From Thalassia testudinum (lineage: Eukaryota; Streptophyta; Magnoliopsida; Alismatales; Hydrocharitaceae), in contig JAZHRO010000014.1 of the NCBI GenBank assembly GCA_037157565.1, positions 100,037,501-100,101,500 on the forward strand: 64,000 bases of DNA, written 5' to 3'. A program made the translations under genes and the position numbers. How positions within the stretch are numbered: the stretch's first letter is position 1; each line of letters starts with the position of its first letter. Positions 30,155 to 43,730 of this stretch are shown in pieces. The notes below the pieces were generated by a model, which worked only from the letters and a program-made list of their open reading frames with translations, was not told the origin of the DNA and made no database searches.

Positions 30155-31495
30155 AACAAGGGGGATGCTAACACTAAGTACTTTCATTTAGCAGCAAGCT
30201 CGCATAGAAGACATAACTTTATATCTTCTATTGTTATGGGAGTTCAGAGAACTTCCTCTCTACAAGAAATCCGAGCAGCAGCTATCAGGTATTTCAAGGA
30301 TACTTCTCAGGCAATAGGTAGGGGAGATTGGAGAATGGCAGGGTCTATGTTTCCCTGAATTTTTGATGATCAGGCCAACAACCTAGTGGTTTCTATTTCT
30401 AAAAAAGAAGTGTTGGCTGATATAAATGATCTGAACAATGAGGGTTCACCGGGTCTGTATGAAATTCAAGTCTTTTTCTACAAAGAGTTTTGGACTATAT
30501 AAAGAGACGACGTGATGGAGGTAATCATTGAGTTCAAAAGGGGCAACTACGATTTTGATAAGATAAATCGATCGTATCTCTTTCTGCTTTCAAAGAAATA
30601 AGGAGCAGATAGATTCCTGGACTTTAAACCCATTGCGCTCTCAAACTCTATATATTTGATGGTGAGTAAAGTTCTAGCAAATAGACTTCGAAGTGTTCTG
30701 CAAGATTGGATTCTTCTTGTCCAGTCTACTTTTCTTTCCAATAGATCACTGCAAGAGTCTTTCATCATTGCATAGGAAATGGTCATGGGATGGCACCAGA
30801 GAAAGTGTAAGGCATTTCTCTCGAAAGTAGATTTCCGAATGTCATATGATTCTGTGTCATGGCCTTATTTATGGGAGGTTTTCAAGAGGAGAGGATTTCC
30901 ATCTATATGGCTTTAATGGATGAAAAGATGCATCACCACTACCTCTTTCTCTCCTTTGATCAACAGTTGACCATGTGGGGCACGGATTCAACTGCAATGT
31001 GGGGTTAGACAAGGATGCCCACTTGCTCCACTTGTCTTTAACCTTGCGGTTGACACTCTAGCGAGGTATGTGTGTAGATTATCGGAGGTTGGTATGATCA
31101 AAGGCTATTCCATCTCTTATAGGAATGCCATGACTCCTATACTGCAATATGCTGACAACACCGTGTTTTTTGTAGAGGGGAAAGAACAGGAAGCACAAGC
31201 CCTACTACATATGGTCAAGACTTTTGGGGAGATATCCGATCTGAAATTGAATGGGGATAAGTCCTCTTTGGTCTATTTTGGACTAATTGGTGGAGAGCAA
31301 ACGACCATATCCTCCTTATTGGGTATGCCATTGGTTACACTTCCGGTTAGATACTTGGGACAGCCTTTGAAGTGCACCAAATTGAAGAAAAGTGATTGGA
31401 ATATATTATTCGATAAAATTTCAGTCAAACTGGAAGGTTGGAGCAGCCAATACCTATCCAAGGGAGTTAAACTTATTCTCTCAAATTCTATGATT
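30155..31495 (+). pseudogene. L1 reverse transcriptase pseudogene, 5' part
   Basis: L1 RT copies the LINE RNA at the nicked target. GDANTKYFH just before RT, LSKVDFRMSYDSVSW (first catalytic Asp), CGVRQGCPLAPLVFNLAVD and YADNTVFF follow in plant L1 order, then LPVRYLGQPL and KLEGWSSQYLSKG. Several in-frame stops occur (for example near 30356 and 30500). The catalytic YADD reads YADN (31148-31159). The frame is cut by Athila2 after SNSMIAF and resumes at 52259. Confidence 0.85.
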
Positions 31496-31500
31496 GCCTT

Positions 31501-34182
31501 TGTTTGGAAGGCAAAATTGATTTTAAAATAATTGCATTGCAGTATAGTCAAAATCGCTTCAAAACAAATACAAATTTTATTACTCGAAAAAGTTCCGAGG
31601 TAGAACATAGGGTGCTATATGGGATTTAGAAATCAAGATCACAATTCAAACTGAAAGAAATTGCAATAATATTAGTAGCAATGTGCAAAAATATGGGAGT
31701 AAAATGGTGATTTAGATCACCAAATACTCCTACAATATCACCAAGGAACTCAATGTAAATGTTATGAAATGAGAGCTAAGTTATGTCGTCTGATTTGGAA
31801 ATCAGACAACTTAAAGTTGTCTGCTTCTTCTTCTTTTCTTCTCTTTCTCTTCTTTCTTCTTCTTTCTCTGTCTTTGTTGTGTCCTCCTCTCTTCTTCTTC
31901 TCTTCTACTTCTTCTGCCCTTAGCTCTTCGTCTTCTTTCTCTGCTCTCCTTCTCTTCTTCAGCGTCTGCTCTAGCCTCCTCTTCTTCTTCTTTGGATTTC
32001 TCTTCAGAATTCAGCTAAGTGTCGGCCGAAGGTTCCTGTAGCAAAACCCTCCCCCTACCTGCGCAACTCTCCTCTCTTCTTCTCTCTTAGGATTCACTCT
32101 CCCAGTGCCACAAGTATCCAGGTTATCGGGTCAGGCACGTGCCCAGGTCTAGGATCACCGGCGTGCAGTGGTGAGCGAGGAGTGCAGATCAAGTTCGGTC
32201 AGGCCAGGTTCACGGGTGAGGTGTCTCAAACGAGGTCGGGTGAAGGTGAGAGGAACCTCACCCCTTGGTGTTTGAGGTGAATAGCTGGTGGCAGTTTTTC
32301 AATTTATGCGAGTGCGTGGCTTCAGAACTGCCAAATGTGGGACTATCCACGCACCCTTTCTTCGCGTGGCCACAACAGAGATCTCCTTAGCAATTGCCTC
32401 AGCGACTGAGGCTCATGACTGCAATTGAGGACCTGGGTGCATGTGCAAGACTTTTCTGCATGTTCTAGGACTTCAACCTGGGTGTGGCAGCACCTGGGGC
32501 AGCCTCAAGCAAGCTTCAAGCTTGCTCGCTAATGGCAAACAAGGTTTGAACCTGAAAACAATAGAATGACCTTTCGGCCACGTCAGAGCGGTCAAAGAGT
32601 ATCGTCGGAGCACAGCAGATGTGATCGGGGTGGTGGCATGGAGCGTGAGTGACTATCAATGCATACCTAGGTCAAACTGTGTGCATGTGAGTGGGTGTGT
32701 TTGGGGGGTGACTTGGGTGGATGGCGAAGTGAATGAATAAAGGGGAAATGATTAGGGATGTGTGGCGAAGGTTTTGCAAGTGTTTTGCTGGCCTATGGAG
32801 GTGGGATGGGCTCGCTGGAGAGGGTGGCCGGAGATGGAGGAGCTGGAGGTGTGATGGGGCATCAGTGGTCGGTTTGAAGTGGAGTAAATGCGAAAATAAA
32901 GTAGAAGGGATAGGGGACTTAGCTAGGAAGTCAATGGATGAATTGGGGCAGTGATGGCATCGGGTCTGGTGTGGCCGATGCTAGAGACGAAGGTGGCTCC
33001 AGTGAGGTAGGAACGACGAGGATGGAGGAAGTGGGATCTATTAGTACGGTGAAACACAGATGAGAGCAGGGAGGATGAATCCGTCGCAGGTATGGTGGTC
33101 AGACGAAGAGAAAGGGAAGAGGGGATCACCGGATGTTGAGGAGCTTTCGGCCGTAAGAGAGAGAGGAATTTGAGAGGATTCACGGTTGAATTCGAGCATG
33201 GAGAATGCAGGAGGATCTGGTCTTCTTTAAATAAGGATCTAAGGGGTGATTAGGGCTTGGGAAGCAAGCTTCCCAAGCTTGGAAGGTCACCGAACTTGGG
33301 AGCTATTAAGATACCAAAATCTCTCATGCGTTCACATGAGAGATTGGGAAAGAATCAGAGCTCATCAATGGGTTCATACTGGAGAGAATTTTTCAAAGGA
33401 TCTCCCTTCCAATTTTGGAAGAGATTCTCCAAGCAATTAAGGAGAAATCACCTATCAAAGGTCGTCGGAGTAGGTTCCCTCCGCAATAATGGCGGAGGGA
33501 ACTAATTGTGAAGATGACGAAGAAGCTAGGGGGCTGATTTGCAAGAATTTTTGAAAGTTAAGGGTAGAAATTTAATCAGACAGGACCTTTTTGCAAACTA
33601 AGTCAAGGCAAACTCATCTTGGGTCCAAATTTTGGTACAAACCTAATTTGGACCTAAGGAATCCAACAGTGAAGTTGGATTTTGGTTTTGACCATGTTTG
33701 ACTAGGTAATTTATGCATAAACTCAAATTAGGGTAAATATCTGTGTGAGACTCCATTTTAGGTCAATATGGGTTCTAATGGCCAAATTGAAGGTACTAAA
33801 CCATAAAGAATATTTTTCTATGACTTTTAGAGGATTTAAGTGAACTTTATCCTAACTAGAACCTTGGTTAGTTAAGTGGGTATGCTTTTAGGGTTTCAAA
33901 AGTCATTTAATTCTCAGAACGCACACAAACCCTTTTATGTCTAATCCAACCCACAAGTTATCTTGTTAAGACCATTTGACCTTTATTTAGCCCTTGAGAA
34001 AGCCCGTGGTTGTACTGCATTCATGATAAGCTGGTAAAATTATAATTTTAACCCTAGTTTCTTATGTTTCTCTCAGAAAGGTTATGTAATGAATCATGAC
34101 CTTCAATTGGTTATGTAGGAGCATTTATTGACTTCATTGGGTCAAAAAAAGCTGGTTAGGCCTCATGATGATGTTCCCATCA
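31501..34182 (-). repeat. 3' LTR of Athila2
   Basis: This 2.68-kb LTR pairs with 49579-52258. A TATA-like TATTTAA lies on the minus strand near 33228. The sense-strand purine-rich tract is at 31823-32020 (pyrimidines on plus). The U5 box is near 31598-31615. Confidence 0.85.
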
Positions 34183-34198
34183 TACCCCCATGCCTAGC
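34183..34198 (-). other. Polypurine tract of Athila2
   Basis: On the minus strand GCTAGGCATGGGGGTA abuts the LTR start TGATGGG; it is identical in core to Athila1 and P. Confidence 0.8.
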
Positions 34199-35836
34199 TT
34201 TTGCTAGTCTCTTAGAAAAATTTCAAGGTATTAACTTTGATTCTAGACCATAGAATCTTTTGATGCCTAAAGCCTTTGATGTGTGCTTCCTTTTGTAGAT
34301 TAGGCTAGAATGCTGATAGTAGGCCTAGAGGTACTCAAGTACCAGCCAAGATCCAGACCTGACCAGCTCTAGCCTTAGTCTGCCGCGAAGGTTTCTAAGG
34401 CCCACAAGAACTATCCTAAGGTTCATTGAACTCCGTGGTTAAAGCACCTGTGCTTGTAACATGTTTTAGCCTTGGTTCAGTTTGCAGTGAGTTTTTGTCA
34501 GAGAGAGACAGAGGAATTTTTCTTTATTTTTGGAGAGTTTTCTCTCTCTTTTCTTTTTATTTCTAGCTTTGGATTGGCTTTACAACATGGTCTATATCGG
34601 ATTCCTAGTCCCCATCATCAATCCTCGAAGGGTCCTTGGCAATTGATGCTTCAAGATAGCACAACCCATGGCAACCCCCAGAACCCTGGCTTTCAAGATT
34701 TTGAGATAATCTCACCCATGGTGTTCTATAGCTAAATCCAGACCCTAGCAATCGACATTTTGGGATAATTCCACCCATGGCATCTTAACTAGCACAGGGT
34801 GCTTACATGCCCCCGGTAGAATATGTAGATATCCTAGAAGACAAGCACCAAGGAGACAATATGTTATTGCGCATCTTCGAGGGGAATTTCTCACCTCTCC
34901 ACACCGAGAACTCGTCCAAATCAACTTGTGTTGATCAGCCACTCCTAATCTAGGTGACTTTTTCATAACAATTTAAATGCATTTGCGTGATTTTGATATT
35001 TAGGTGCACTGAACAAAACTGTGTGTGGATTGGGGTGCTTAGGTTACCGAGTCCCGCAAACCAAAGGTCAGTTAACGAGGCCAAATACTCCCTAAGCCTT
35101 AGACCTAATACTTAAGCTTCGCATTTTCCCCAACCTCTTGAGGACTATCTAGATCTTAGCAAATACTTGAATTTTTAAGCCTATGATCATAGCCCAAAAG
35201 GCCTAAAATCAGCGTTCCTACTAATCTCTTCTTTGTTTCATTAGAACTATTTGCCTTTCATTTTGTTTCTCTTGATATGGTCTAGAACAAGTCAATTCCT
35301 TAATTTCTTACTAATGACTACCGCTTTTTCTTTTCTTTTCAACTTGTTCTCCTTTTTGACATTTTCAACTCCTTCCCTTTTTCTCCTCAAAATTTGATAT
35401 GCCATCAAAATTTCCTCTCCTCTCATTTTTTGTTCTTTTTCAAGAATTTTTTTATATTTTTGGTATTTTTGGGATATGTGATTTTTTTGATGAAACCCTT
35501 TCTTGTGTAGTGATTTTCACTACGTTTTGCACTTTAATACCTCCCCATGCCAACGATTTGCAATGTCCTCATTGCAAATTAGGTGGATTCGAGTTCAGCT
35601 TAGATCATTCATTAAAACAAGTGTTGGGTGGGTGAATGGGTCAGGATGACTGTTGCGGACAATTGCAAGCTCAAGTACGTGTAGTAGAGGTGGAGTCAAC
35701 TATTCTAATGAATGAACCCTAAAGTGCAATATGAGTTCAGCATAGGAATGTCAAGAAAGGTTTCAGGTTTTTCAAAAATGACGGGTTGCTTCCCGTTAAG
35801 CACTGAGTTTAACACCATCGGTCGGGCACAATGAGC
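34199..35836 (-). other. Noncoding stretch after Athila2 integrase
   Basis: This aligns with 11237-12814 of Athila1. It holds the imperfect repeats (34629-34795) and the internal polypurine-like motif (35538-35574, sense GGCATGGGGAGGTA). No env-like ORF is seen. Confidence 0.5.
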
Positions 35837-36772
35837 TCAGGGAGAATGGAGGGTAAAAGATGTCATAGCAAAATTTGTATCGGTTAGTTCAATGAACGGT
35901 TTGAGTCTCTGACCATTCACGACAAATGGTTCTGAATCGTGGCTGAGTTGACTGATTTCGACGGCTCCATTTCTAAAGATTCGTCGGACAAGGTAAGGTT
36001 CGATCCATTTTGATCTGAGTTTTCCTGGGAACAATTTGAGTTTGGCATCAAAGAGTAGGACTTTTTGACCAAGATAAAAGATCTTTCTAGATATGTGCTT
36101 GTCGTGAAAGGCTTTAACCCACTCTTTGTAAATTCACGAGTTCTCATATGTGTCATGGCATAATTCATCGATCTTGCTCATTTGAAGCTTTCTGTGGGTT
36201 CCTGCCTTAGAAAGATTGAGATTGCAGTTTTGTACTGCCCAATAGGCTTTATGCTCCAATTCGACGGGGAGGTGGCATGCCTTCCCGTACACCAATCTGA
36301 AGGGAAACATACCTAATTGGGTTTTGTGGGCAGTCCTATAAGCCCACAAAACTTCCAGAAGTTGGGATGACCAGTCTTTCCTGTTAGGTTGAATGGTGAC
36401 CTGGAGGATTTTCTTGATCTCCCAATTTGATAGCTCAGTTAGACTGTTAGTTTAGGGGTGATAAGGAGTAGAGATTCGGTATGATACCCCGTATTTGGTC
36501 ATCAGTGATCTGAACTAGGCATTAGTGAAATGGGTCCCTCCATCAGAGATTATAGCGTGTGGAATCCTGAACCGAGAAAAGATGTTCTGATGAATGAATT
36601 TTATAACCACCTTATGATCATTGGTTCAGGTCGAAATGGCTTTGATCCATTTGGACACGTAGTCAACAGAAAGCAGAATGTAGTCGAAGCTGTTTGAAAC
36701 AGGAAAGGGTCCCATAAAATCAATCCCCCAGACATCGAAGATTTCGCATATGAGAATCGACTGTAAGGGCAT
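35837..36772 (-). pseudogene. Integrase pseudogene of Athila2, core and C-terminal part
   Basis: This resumes after the nested LTR. On the minus strand SVDYVSKW (first Asp), [11 protein letters not shown] (second Asp) and TELSN (likely Glu) mark the DDE core. [20 protein letters not shown] and KLRSKWIEPYLVRR mark the downstream part, ending near 35837. In-frame stops occur after FTNA, in YHP*T and at 36135. The missing zinc-finger half is at 43859-44137. Confidence 0.85.
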
Positions 36773-39700
36773 TGATGAGGCACTCATCATGATCTCTAAC
36801 TACCCCTAATTAACTAGTCTTCCTAGTTAATTAGCTAGGGTTATGAATATATAAGGGTTAATTATAGAATAAGGGATATTTAGTTAAGGACCTTAAAATA
36901 AGTTAAAAATGGAATTTTGTCATTCAATTAACATTATTAATAATTTAGATAATAATTGGACTCGAAATCCTATTAATAATTTCCTTAATTAATAAGATAA
37001 GTAACTTAAATATAATGTATACCTAAGTATGTAATAACTTAAGTAATTTTACTTAATCTAATAAATTAATCTAAAAAGGTCAAAAATGTAAATTCAAGGT
37101 GTAAACATAATATTTACCTTATTTACTAACATATATAAAAAGTTGAAAAAGATCTAAATTAAAATAAACCTTCAAAACCTAGGTTTACATTTTAGTCCTT
37201 AATATTCATTACAGTCGAGTAATTATTTCTCACATAGGTCCTTAGGTTTTATTACTTCTAAGTCCCTCTTCGTCTTCTTCTTCTTCTTCTCCAGCCAAAC
37301 GAACGGCTAGCAGCAGAGAGTCATCCTACTGCACGATCATCGCCCTGCCGACATCATTTCTCTTTGCCCAAGCTCCTACAGCTTGCGCTCACCACCTCCA
37401 CTTGATCCATCGATTTGGATTAACTGAAAATCCTATTTTTCAGTGGGAGTTAACCTCACCATCGTCGGAGACAACGATGGAGGTTAAGCTCCTCGAGCTT
37501 CTTCTTCGGCCAGACCCTGCCCCTCTCTTCACCGTAAACTACTATAAATACCCCCTCACACCTCTGATTTTAGCAAGTTGGCTCCCTTCCCTCTTCTAAC
37601 ACTGTAGCCAACTTCGATAGGCTATTCTTCCAAACCTCCGGCGATTCCCCATTCCATCTTTCGACTTCCTCCGTCCATCTTAAGTAGTCGAGGAAATTCG
37701 TCGTGGTCTTCCGCACCTCTGACAAAGGCGCTGACCCTAGGATTCCTCCGCTCCACCTCAAATTCGCCCGCCGGAGCTCTTTCTTCAACCCTCTGATTTC
37801 GTCGTCCATTATGAAACTTTGGTGGAACCCTATTGACCCCTTCGTCCAGGTAACAGTAGACTAGGAGTAGGAGTAGGAGTAGGCTAGCTTAGTTAGTTAG
37901 TTTAGTTAGTTAGGTTAGAGTAATTGTAGAATTTAGCTTCATCTCTTCCAACTTTGGCGAGTTCCTTAAGCTCGCCAGAGATCTTAACTTTGTCTTTTAA
38001 CTCACTATTCACCTTCTTTTATCTTCCATGTTCACTTCTAAATCACTAAATAGTTTAATTGAATCACCTAAATGCCTAATTCAAATCTCACTTTCACCGA
38101 CTACTTCATTGTCCATGGTGACAGAAGTCGGCCTAATTCCACCTTCACTAGGTTCTTTCATCACCTATCATCACTAATGAACCCTAATCGACATTATATT
38201 ACCTATTATTATCATCTATAATTAAACGCCTAAATTTAATTAAGTCCTTGAGCTCGCTGTCCATGGTGGCTCAGGAACATTTCAAACTATAAATTAAATA
38301 TATATTTATGATTAATAACATCTATTGACTTGATTTAACTTCTCATTCGAGTAGTTAAATTAAGTCCTGAGCTTAAATCAATCAAATTTTTAAGAAACGA
38401 ACTTACTGTCAAACCTTTTATTTCAATGAACAAACAAGGAATTTAATGTGATAAAGCGGTTCCTTGTAACCTCAGGATCATTTATGGATTAAAAATAGTT
38501 AATTTTGTTAATCTGTACAAACATTTTATATTTTCTAAACTCATCGAAGCTCCGGCGAGCTCCGACGAGCCAAAGATGTGTTACAGCCACTAGAAATTGC
38601 TAAGTGGCTCCAGAATGTTATTATAAGGATTACTGGTCATTTTAAAGATATTTGTTTGAGGTTTCAATCACTGGAGCTAAAGATGTAACTTCATCTTCCC
38701 CAACTCCGGTGAGTTGGAGAAGACTGTTATAAAGGATTTAAGAAACACTTAAGAAGCTTAGAAGCTTCAACGCGATGCACTGAAGCTAATTTAACTCTCA
38801 AAACACTGTAACTACCACTGAACAACTCTATCGAACACACACTTATTTTAGTTCAGGAGGCGAGCCTGAAACCCTAGGAATTAAGGACAGAACTCAAATC
38901 TGAAGATTTGAGTGAGTTCCAGATGATGAAGTGAGTCTGATTGATGCATTAATTTCTTAGGAAGAAGCTTTAAACAAAAAGTCAATTTTCGAGCTTCCAT
39001 AGTCAAACCTGAGTTTGATAATGGTGTTCTGAGCTTAAATTGAGGAATTGAGATGTGCAAGTTGTTTTTGGAATCTTATTTGATGATCTGAAATCAATTT
39101 AAGTAAGCTCAGATGATGTAATGTGTGAAGATTTTGTTCTTGTCAATTTGGGTTACTCTCAAACCCAAACCAACAGAAGCACTGTTCTGTTGAAATTCAA
39201 ATCTAAAACCTACCCAAATTGATTAGTTAAAACCCTTAGAATTAATCTATATAGATTAGGAACACTTTAAAGTATCTGTTGCACAAATTGATATATGAAA
39301 ATCAACCTCTGAAGTTTTCAAAGAAGAGAAAAACTTCTATGCAGGTTCTGTAGGTCTCAAGAGCTTAAAATCTATCCAAACTGAAGCAGAATTTCTTATA
39401 TAATATATATAAACCTTTAAATAGATGAGATAAGTCCATCTGAGGACTTCCCTGAGTTAAAAACATTTCTAGGCTTTTATAAAACCCGTAGAAACCCCTG
39501 ATTTCATCTCTTAAATTGAAGAACAAAACATCAATAAAACATTAAATTGACCTTAAAATTGAATAGATTACCCTTAGAGCTTTCCAACGAACTTTAAATC
39601 ATCCAATTTGGAGCTCTAGGTAGAAAGTTATGATCGATTGAATTCGGGTCTGGATGGGGAATGTTTGTCCCACCTCGGATATCCACGTGCGCGTGCCTGG

Positions 39701-40712
39701 GTATAAAACTATTTTGTTCCTATGGCTATGCAATCGTCAGCACTTGACGCACTGGTTCCGATTCCAATCTGATCTGAGCATTGTTCTGAGTGTGTGGGCA
39801 TTAGCCTACAGGTGTGTGCTCCCTTAGGGGCGTGCAGATGTGGATGTGCCCTGGGAGGGCGAGTTTGGCCTGGGAGGCCGGGTTGAGTCGATGCGGCTCG
39901 AGATTGTGAACCGATTAATGAATAAATCGAAACAAACCTAACCGAGATTAAGCGAGGATCGAGTAGGGTCTAGTCCCACCCTGATCCTAGGGTGCTGTGT
40001 ATCCTCCAAAGGACCTCGCCGCAAATACAAAAACTTTTGGTTTAAAAAGTAGAAAAAACCCGATTCAGTTGAAAGCTTAAGGAAAGAGAAGCTGCTGAAG
40101 AAAGCTAAGTGTTGAAGGATGCAAAGGCTAAGGAAGAAAGGAGTGTAGACGCTAAGTATTAAGGAAGAACTAAGGAACAAAGGAGAAAAACTAAGGGAAG
40201 AAGAGAAGGCAGGAGAAGAAAATAAAAGAGAGAAGAAAAGAAAGAAGAGAAGGAAGATAAGAAGGTAGGAACAACATAAGAAGAAAGAGAGCTCGATAGA
40301 GAAGAAAATTAGAGAGAGAAGAAAAGAAAGAAAGAAGAAGATTAGAGGCTGTAGAGAGATGAAAAATTAAATGAATTTTCTCTTTCATGAGTATCTTTTT
40401 GTTCTTAATTGTAAAAGGCATGCTTTAATTGGATAATTTTCTAATTACCTTAATTTCTTAGAATAAAATTGAAAAAAAATTAGCATGTTTACTTGTTAAT
40501 AAAGTATAATATTTTGAGTAAATATGTTTCATATGGAATTTTGTATGTTCTTTATAGTTAAATATTTTGACAAAATTCATGTTTTGAAAAGTAAAACTAG
40601 TTTTACCTCCTAAACTTAAAGAGATAAAAGGAAATTGGTGAATTTGGAGAAAAATTATTATGCCTCCCAGTGAACGACCTGGACTCAACTAGTAAAAATT
40701 TCTAAAATGTTA

Positions 40713-40860
40713 GGGTTCTTGCATGAGGAATGCATGCGAGTAAAGAAGTTAGTTCCGCTACATCACCGCCCGGATGTAGTCCAAAATGAGCAAGGGTTCT
40801 CGCATGAAGAATGCATGCGAGTAAAGAAGCTAGTTCCACCACTTCGTCATCGAAGTGTGT
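40713..40860 (+). repeat. Tandem duplication at the 5' end of the RTE LINE
   Basis: GGGTTCTTGCATGAGGAATG at 40713 is repeated with few changes at 40794, giving an 81-bp period over two units. GCATGCGAGTAAAGAAG is common to both. Repeated 5' units often carry LINE promoter activity; that role is inferred here. Confidence 0.65.
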
Positions 40861-43730
40861 CACAATGTATGCTGAGATTCGGTAGTTGGAATATTGGTAC
40901 CATGACCAGCAAGCTCATGGAGATTGTGGATACAATGGTAAGGAGAAGGATTCAAATTCTTTACCTTCAAGAGACTAAGTGGGTTGGTGAAAAAGCAAAG
41001 GAAATCGAGAGAACAGGTTTCAAAATTTGGTATTCAGGAAAGGACAAAGGTAGAAACGGCGTGGGTATTATAATTCATAAGGATTTGAAGGAGAGCGTGG
41101 TTGAGGTTAAGAGATTGGGTGATCGAATTATTTTTATAAAATTTAATCTTAGAAGAAGAGATCTTGAATGTCATTTCAATTTATGCACCTCAAGTTGGTC
41201 TAGAGGAAAGAATAAAGAACAAATTTTGGGGAGAGCTTGATATGATAATTCAAGGAATCCCACAGACAGAAATGATTTGCTTGGGTGGAGATTTAAATGG
41301 GCATGTGGGAAAAGATGCTTTAGAGTATGCAGGAGTGCATGGAAATCATGGTTTTGGTGTTAGGAATGAAGAAGGGAAGGCGTTCCTTGATTTTGCTATG
41401 GCTTATGATCTTTTCATAGCAAATACTTTCTTCAAAAATGGGAAGAGCATTTGATTACCTATAAAAGTGGCTTAACGAGAACGCAGATCGATTACTTTGC
41501 TTTGAGAAGAAGGGATCGTTTATCTTGTAAGGATTGCAAGATTATTCCAGGGGAGAGTTTAACTGCTCAACATCGTCTTTTAGTGTTGGATGTTCATTTG
41601 AAGAAGGCAAAGAAGAGAAAATTAGTGTCTAAGAATTTGAGAATTAAATGATGGAATCTTAAGAAAGAGCAAGTGAGATTTAAAGAGAAGATGATGCAAC
41701 AAAAGGCTTGGGATCTTGATGGTAGTGCTGATGAAATGTGGTTAAATATGGAAAACTGTATTAGGAAGGTGGCAAAGGAGGTGTTAGGCATGTCTAAAGG
41801 AGGTGTTCCAGGACAAAAGGAGGCTTGGTGGTGGAGTGAGGAAGTGCAAGAGAAGCTTATAATTAAAAGAGCCTGTTTTAAAGCCTTATATCGAGATAAG
41901 ACCGATGAAAATATGGAAAACTACAAAAGAGCAAAGAAAGATGCAAAGAAAATTGTTAGTGAAGCAAAAGCAAAAGCTTGGGAGCATTTTTATAAGAAAC
42001 TTGATTCTGAAGAAGGTGAAAAAGATATTTTCAAGTTAGCTAAAGCAAGAGAGTGGAAAGCAAAGGACCTTACGCATGTAAGATGCATCAAGGATGAAGA
42101 AGGAAGGGTGCTTATAGCTAGTGAGGATATAAAGACAAGATGGAAAAGATATTTTCATAAGCTATTTAATGAAAAACAAAAGAATGATATCATCTTAGGG
42201 GAGTTAGTTAACTCTGAAGAGTATGTGAATCGATCATGTTATCGAAGGATACAAAAGAAAGAAGTAGAGGCTCTGAAGATGATAAAAAGTGGGAGGGTTG
42301 TTGGGCCTGATGATATTCCTATAGACGTCTGGAGAATGACGGGAGAACGGGGTATAACTTGGCTCACAAATTTATTTAATACTGTGTGGAGAAACAAGAA
42401 GATGCCAGAGGAATGGAGGAAAAGTTTTGTGGTACCTTTATACAAGATTGTTCCAACTATAGAGGTATTGAGTTGATGAGTCATACGATGAAACTTTGGG
42501 AAGGAATAATTGAAAGAAGGGTGAGGCAAGTCTCTATGGTAACTGAAAATCAATTTGGCTTTATGCTAGGCAGGTCTACTATTGAGGCAATACACCTCTT
42601 GAGACGTATGATGGAGACATACAAAGTGAAGAAAAAGGATTTACATATGGTTTTTATTGATTTGGAGAAGGCCTATGATTCTGTCCCAAGAGATATCTTG
42701 TGGAGAATTTTGGAGAAGAGACAAGTGCCAATTATATATATCAACCTCATTAAGGATATGTACTATGGAGCTATAGCTTGTGTAAATACTAAGGATGATT
42801 TGACAGACTACTTTGATATCTCCATTGGTCTGCATCAAGGTTCGACTTTAAGCCCTTATCTTTTTGCCTTGGTTATGGATGAGTTGACGAAGCATATCCA
42901 AGTTGAGGTGCCTTGGTGTATGCTTTTTGCTGATGACATTGTGTTGGTTGATGAGACAAGAGATGGAGTGAACAGAAAACTTGAGCTTTGGAGAGAAGCC
43001 CTGGAAGATAAAGGATTACGCATAAGTAGGATGAAGACTGAGTATATGGAATGTAAGTTTAGTAGTAGAGGGAACAACGAAGGGATTGATGTAAAAATTG
43101 GAGAAGAGTGCATTCCAATCAAAGATATTTTTAAGTACTTGGGATCCATTTTCCAACATGATGGTGGAATTGATGGAGATGTTACACATAGAATTAATGC
43201 AGGGTGGTTGAAATGGAGGGGTGCTTCTGGTGTTCTCTGTGATAAGAAGGTTCCTTTAAAAGTCAAAGGAAAATACTATCGAGCTGTGGTAAGACCAGCC
43301 ACATTGTACGGTTCTGAATGTTGGGCTATAAACTATAGGCATGTACAGAAGATGTCTTTGGCAGAAATGAAGATGTTAAGATGGATGTGTGGTCATACAA
43401 GAAAGGACCGTATTTCAAATGAATTTATTAGAAACAGGGTTAAGGTGGCACCGATAGAGGATAAAATGAGAGAGGCCCGTCTAAGATGGTTTGGACATTT
43501 ACAAAGAAGGCCACTAGATGCTCCAGTTAGGAGATGTGAGAAGTTGGAGGCTGAACCCGCTAAGAGGGGGTGAGGAAGACCAAACAAGTGTTGGAAGGAA
43601 ACTATTAAGTATGACCTCAATTACTTTAATTTAATTCATAAAATGGCTGAAAATCGATCTATGTGGAGGCAAAGAATCCATATAGCCGACCCCACTTAGT
43701 GTGGGAAAAGGCTTGGTTGTTGTTGTTGTT
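40715..43730 (+). mobile_element. RTE-type LINE, near full length
   Basis: This 3.0-kb element has one apurinic-type endonuclease plus RT coding region and ends in a (TTG)n tail (43713-43733), as plant RTE elements do. GTTAGG is present on both sides (40709-40714 and 43731-43736), a probable short TSD that overlaps the tail. It lies in the U5 part of the solo LTR and is the innermost layer of the nest. Confidence 0.85.
40845..43573 (+). pseudogene. RTE endonuclease/reverse transcriptase pseudogene
   Basis: The endonuclease (about 40870-41600) shows GSWNIGTMT, LQETKW, GGDLNGHVG, TQIDYFALRRRD and QHRLLVLDV. A Lys-rich linker follows (41673-42290), then [35 protein letters not shown] and an intact FADD (42926-42937). 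The C-terminal part ends [12 protein letters not shown] with a stop near 43573. Breaks: a frameshift near 41165, another near 41451, a TGA at about 41649, and a short deletion near 42446 in the block usually ahead of NYRGI. Catalytic residues survive, so it decayed recently compared with the L1. Confidence 0.88.

Noticed and set aside
37570..37809. 79-codon minus-strand frame with protein-like composition
   Set aside because: It lies near the putative transcription start of a solo LTR, on the antisense strand, with no recognised domain.
37864..37918. GTAGGA and GTTA repeats as telomere-like sequence
   Set aside because: The unit does not match plant telomere TTTAGGG and the run is short, inside a solo LTR.
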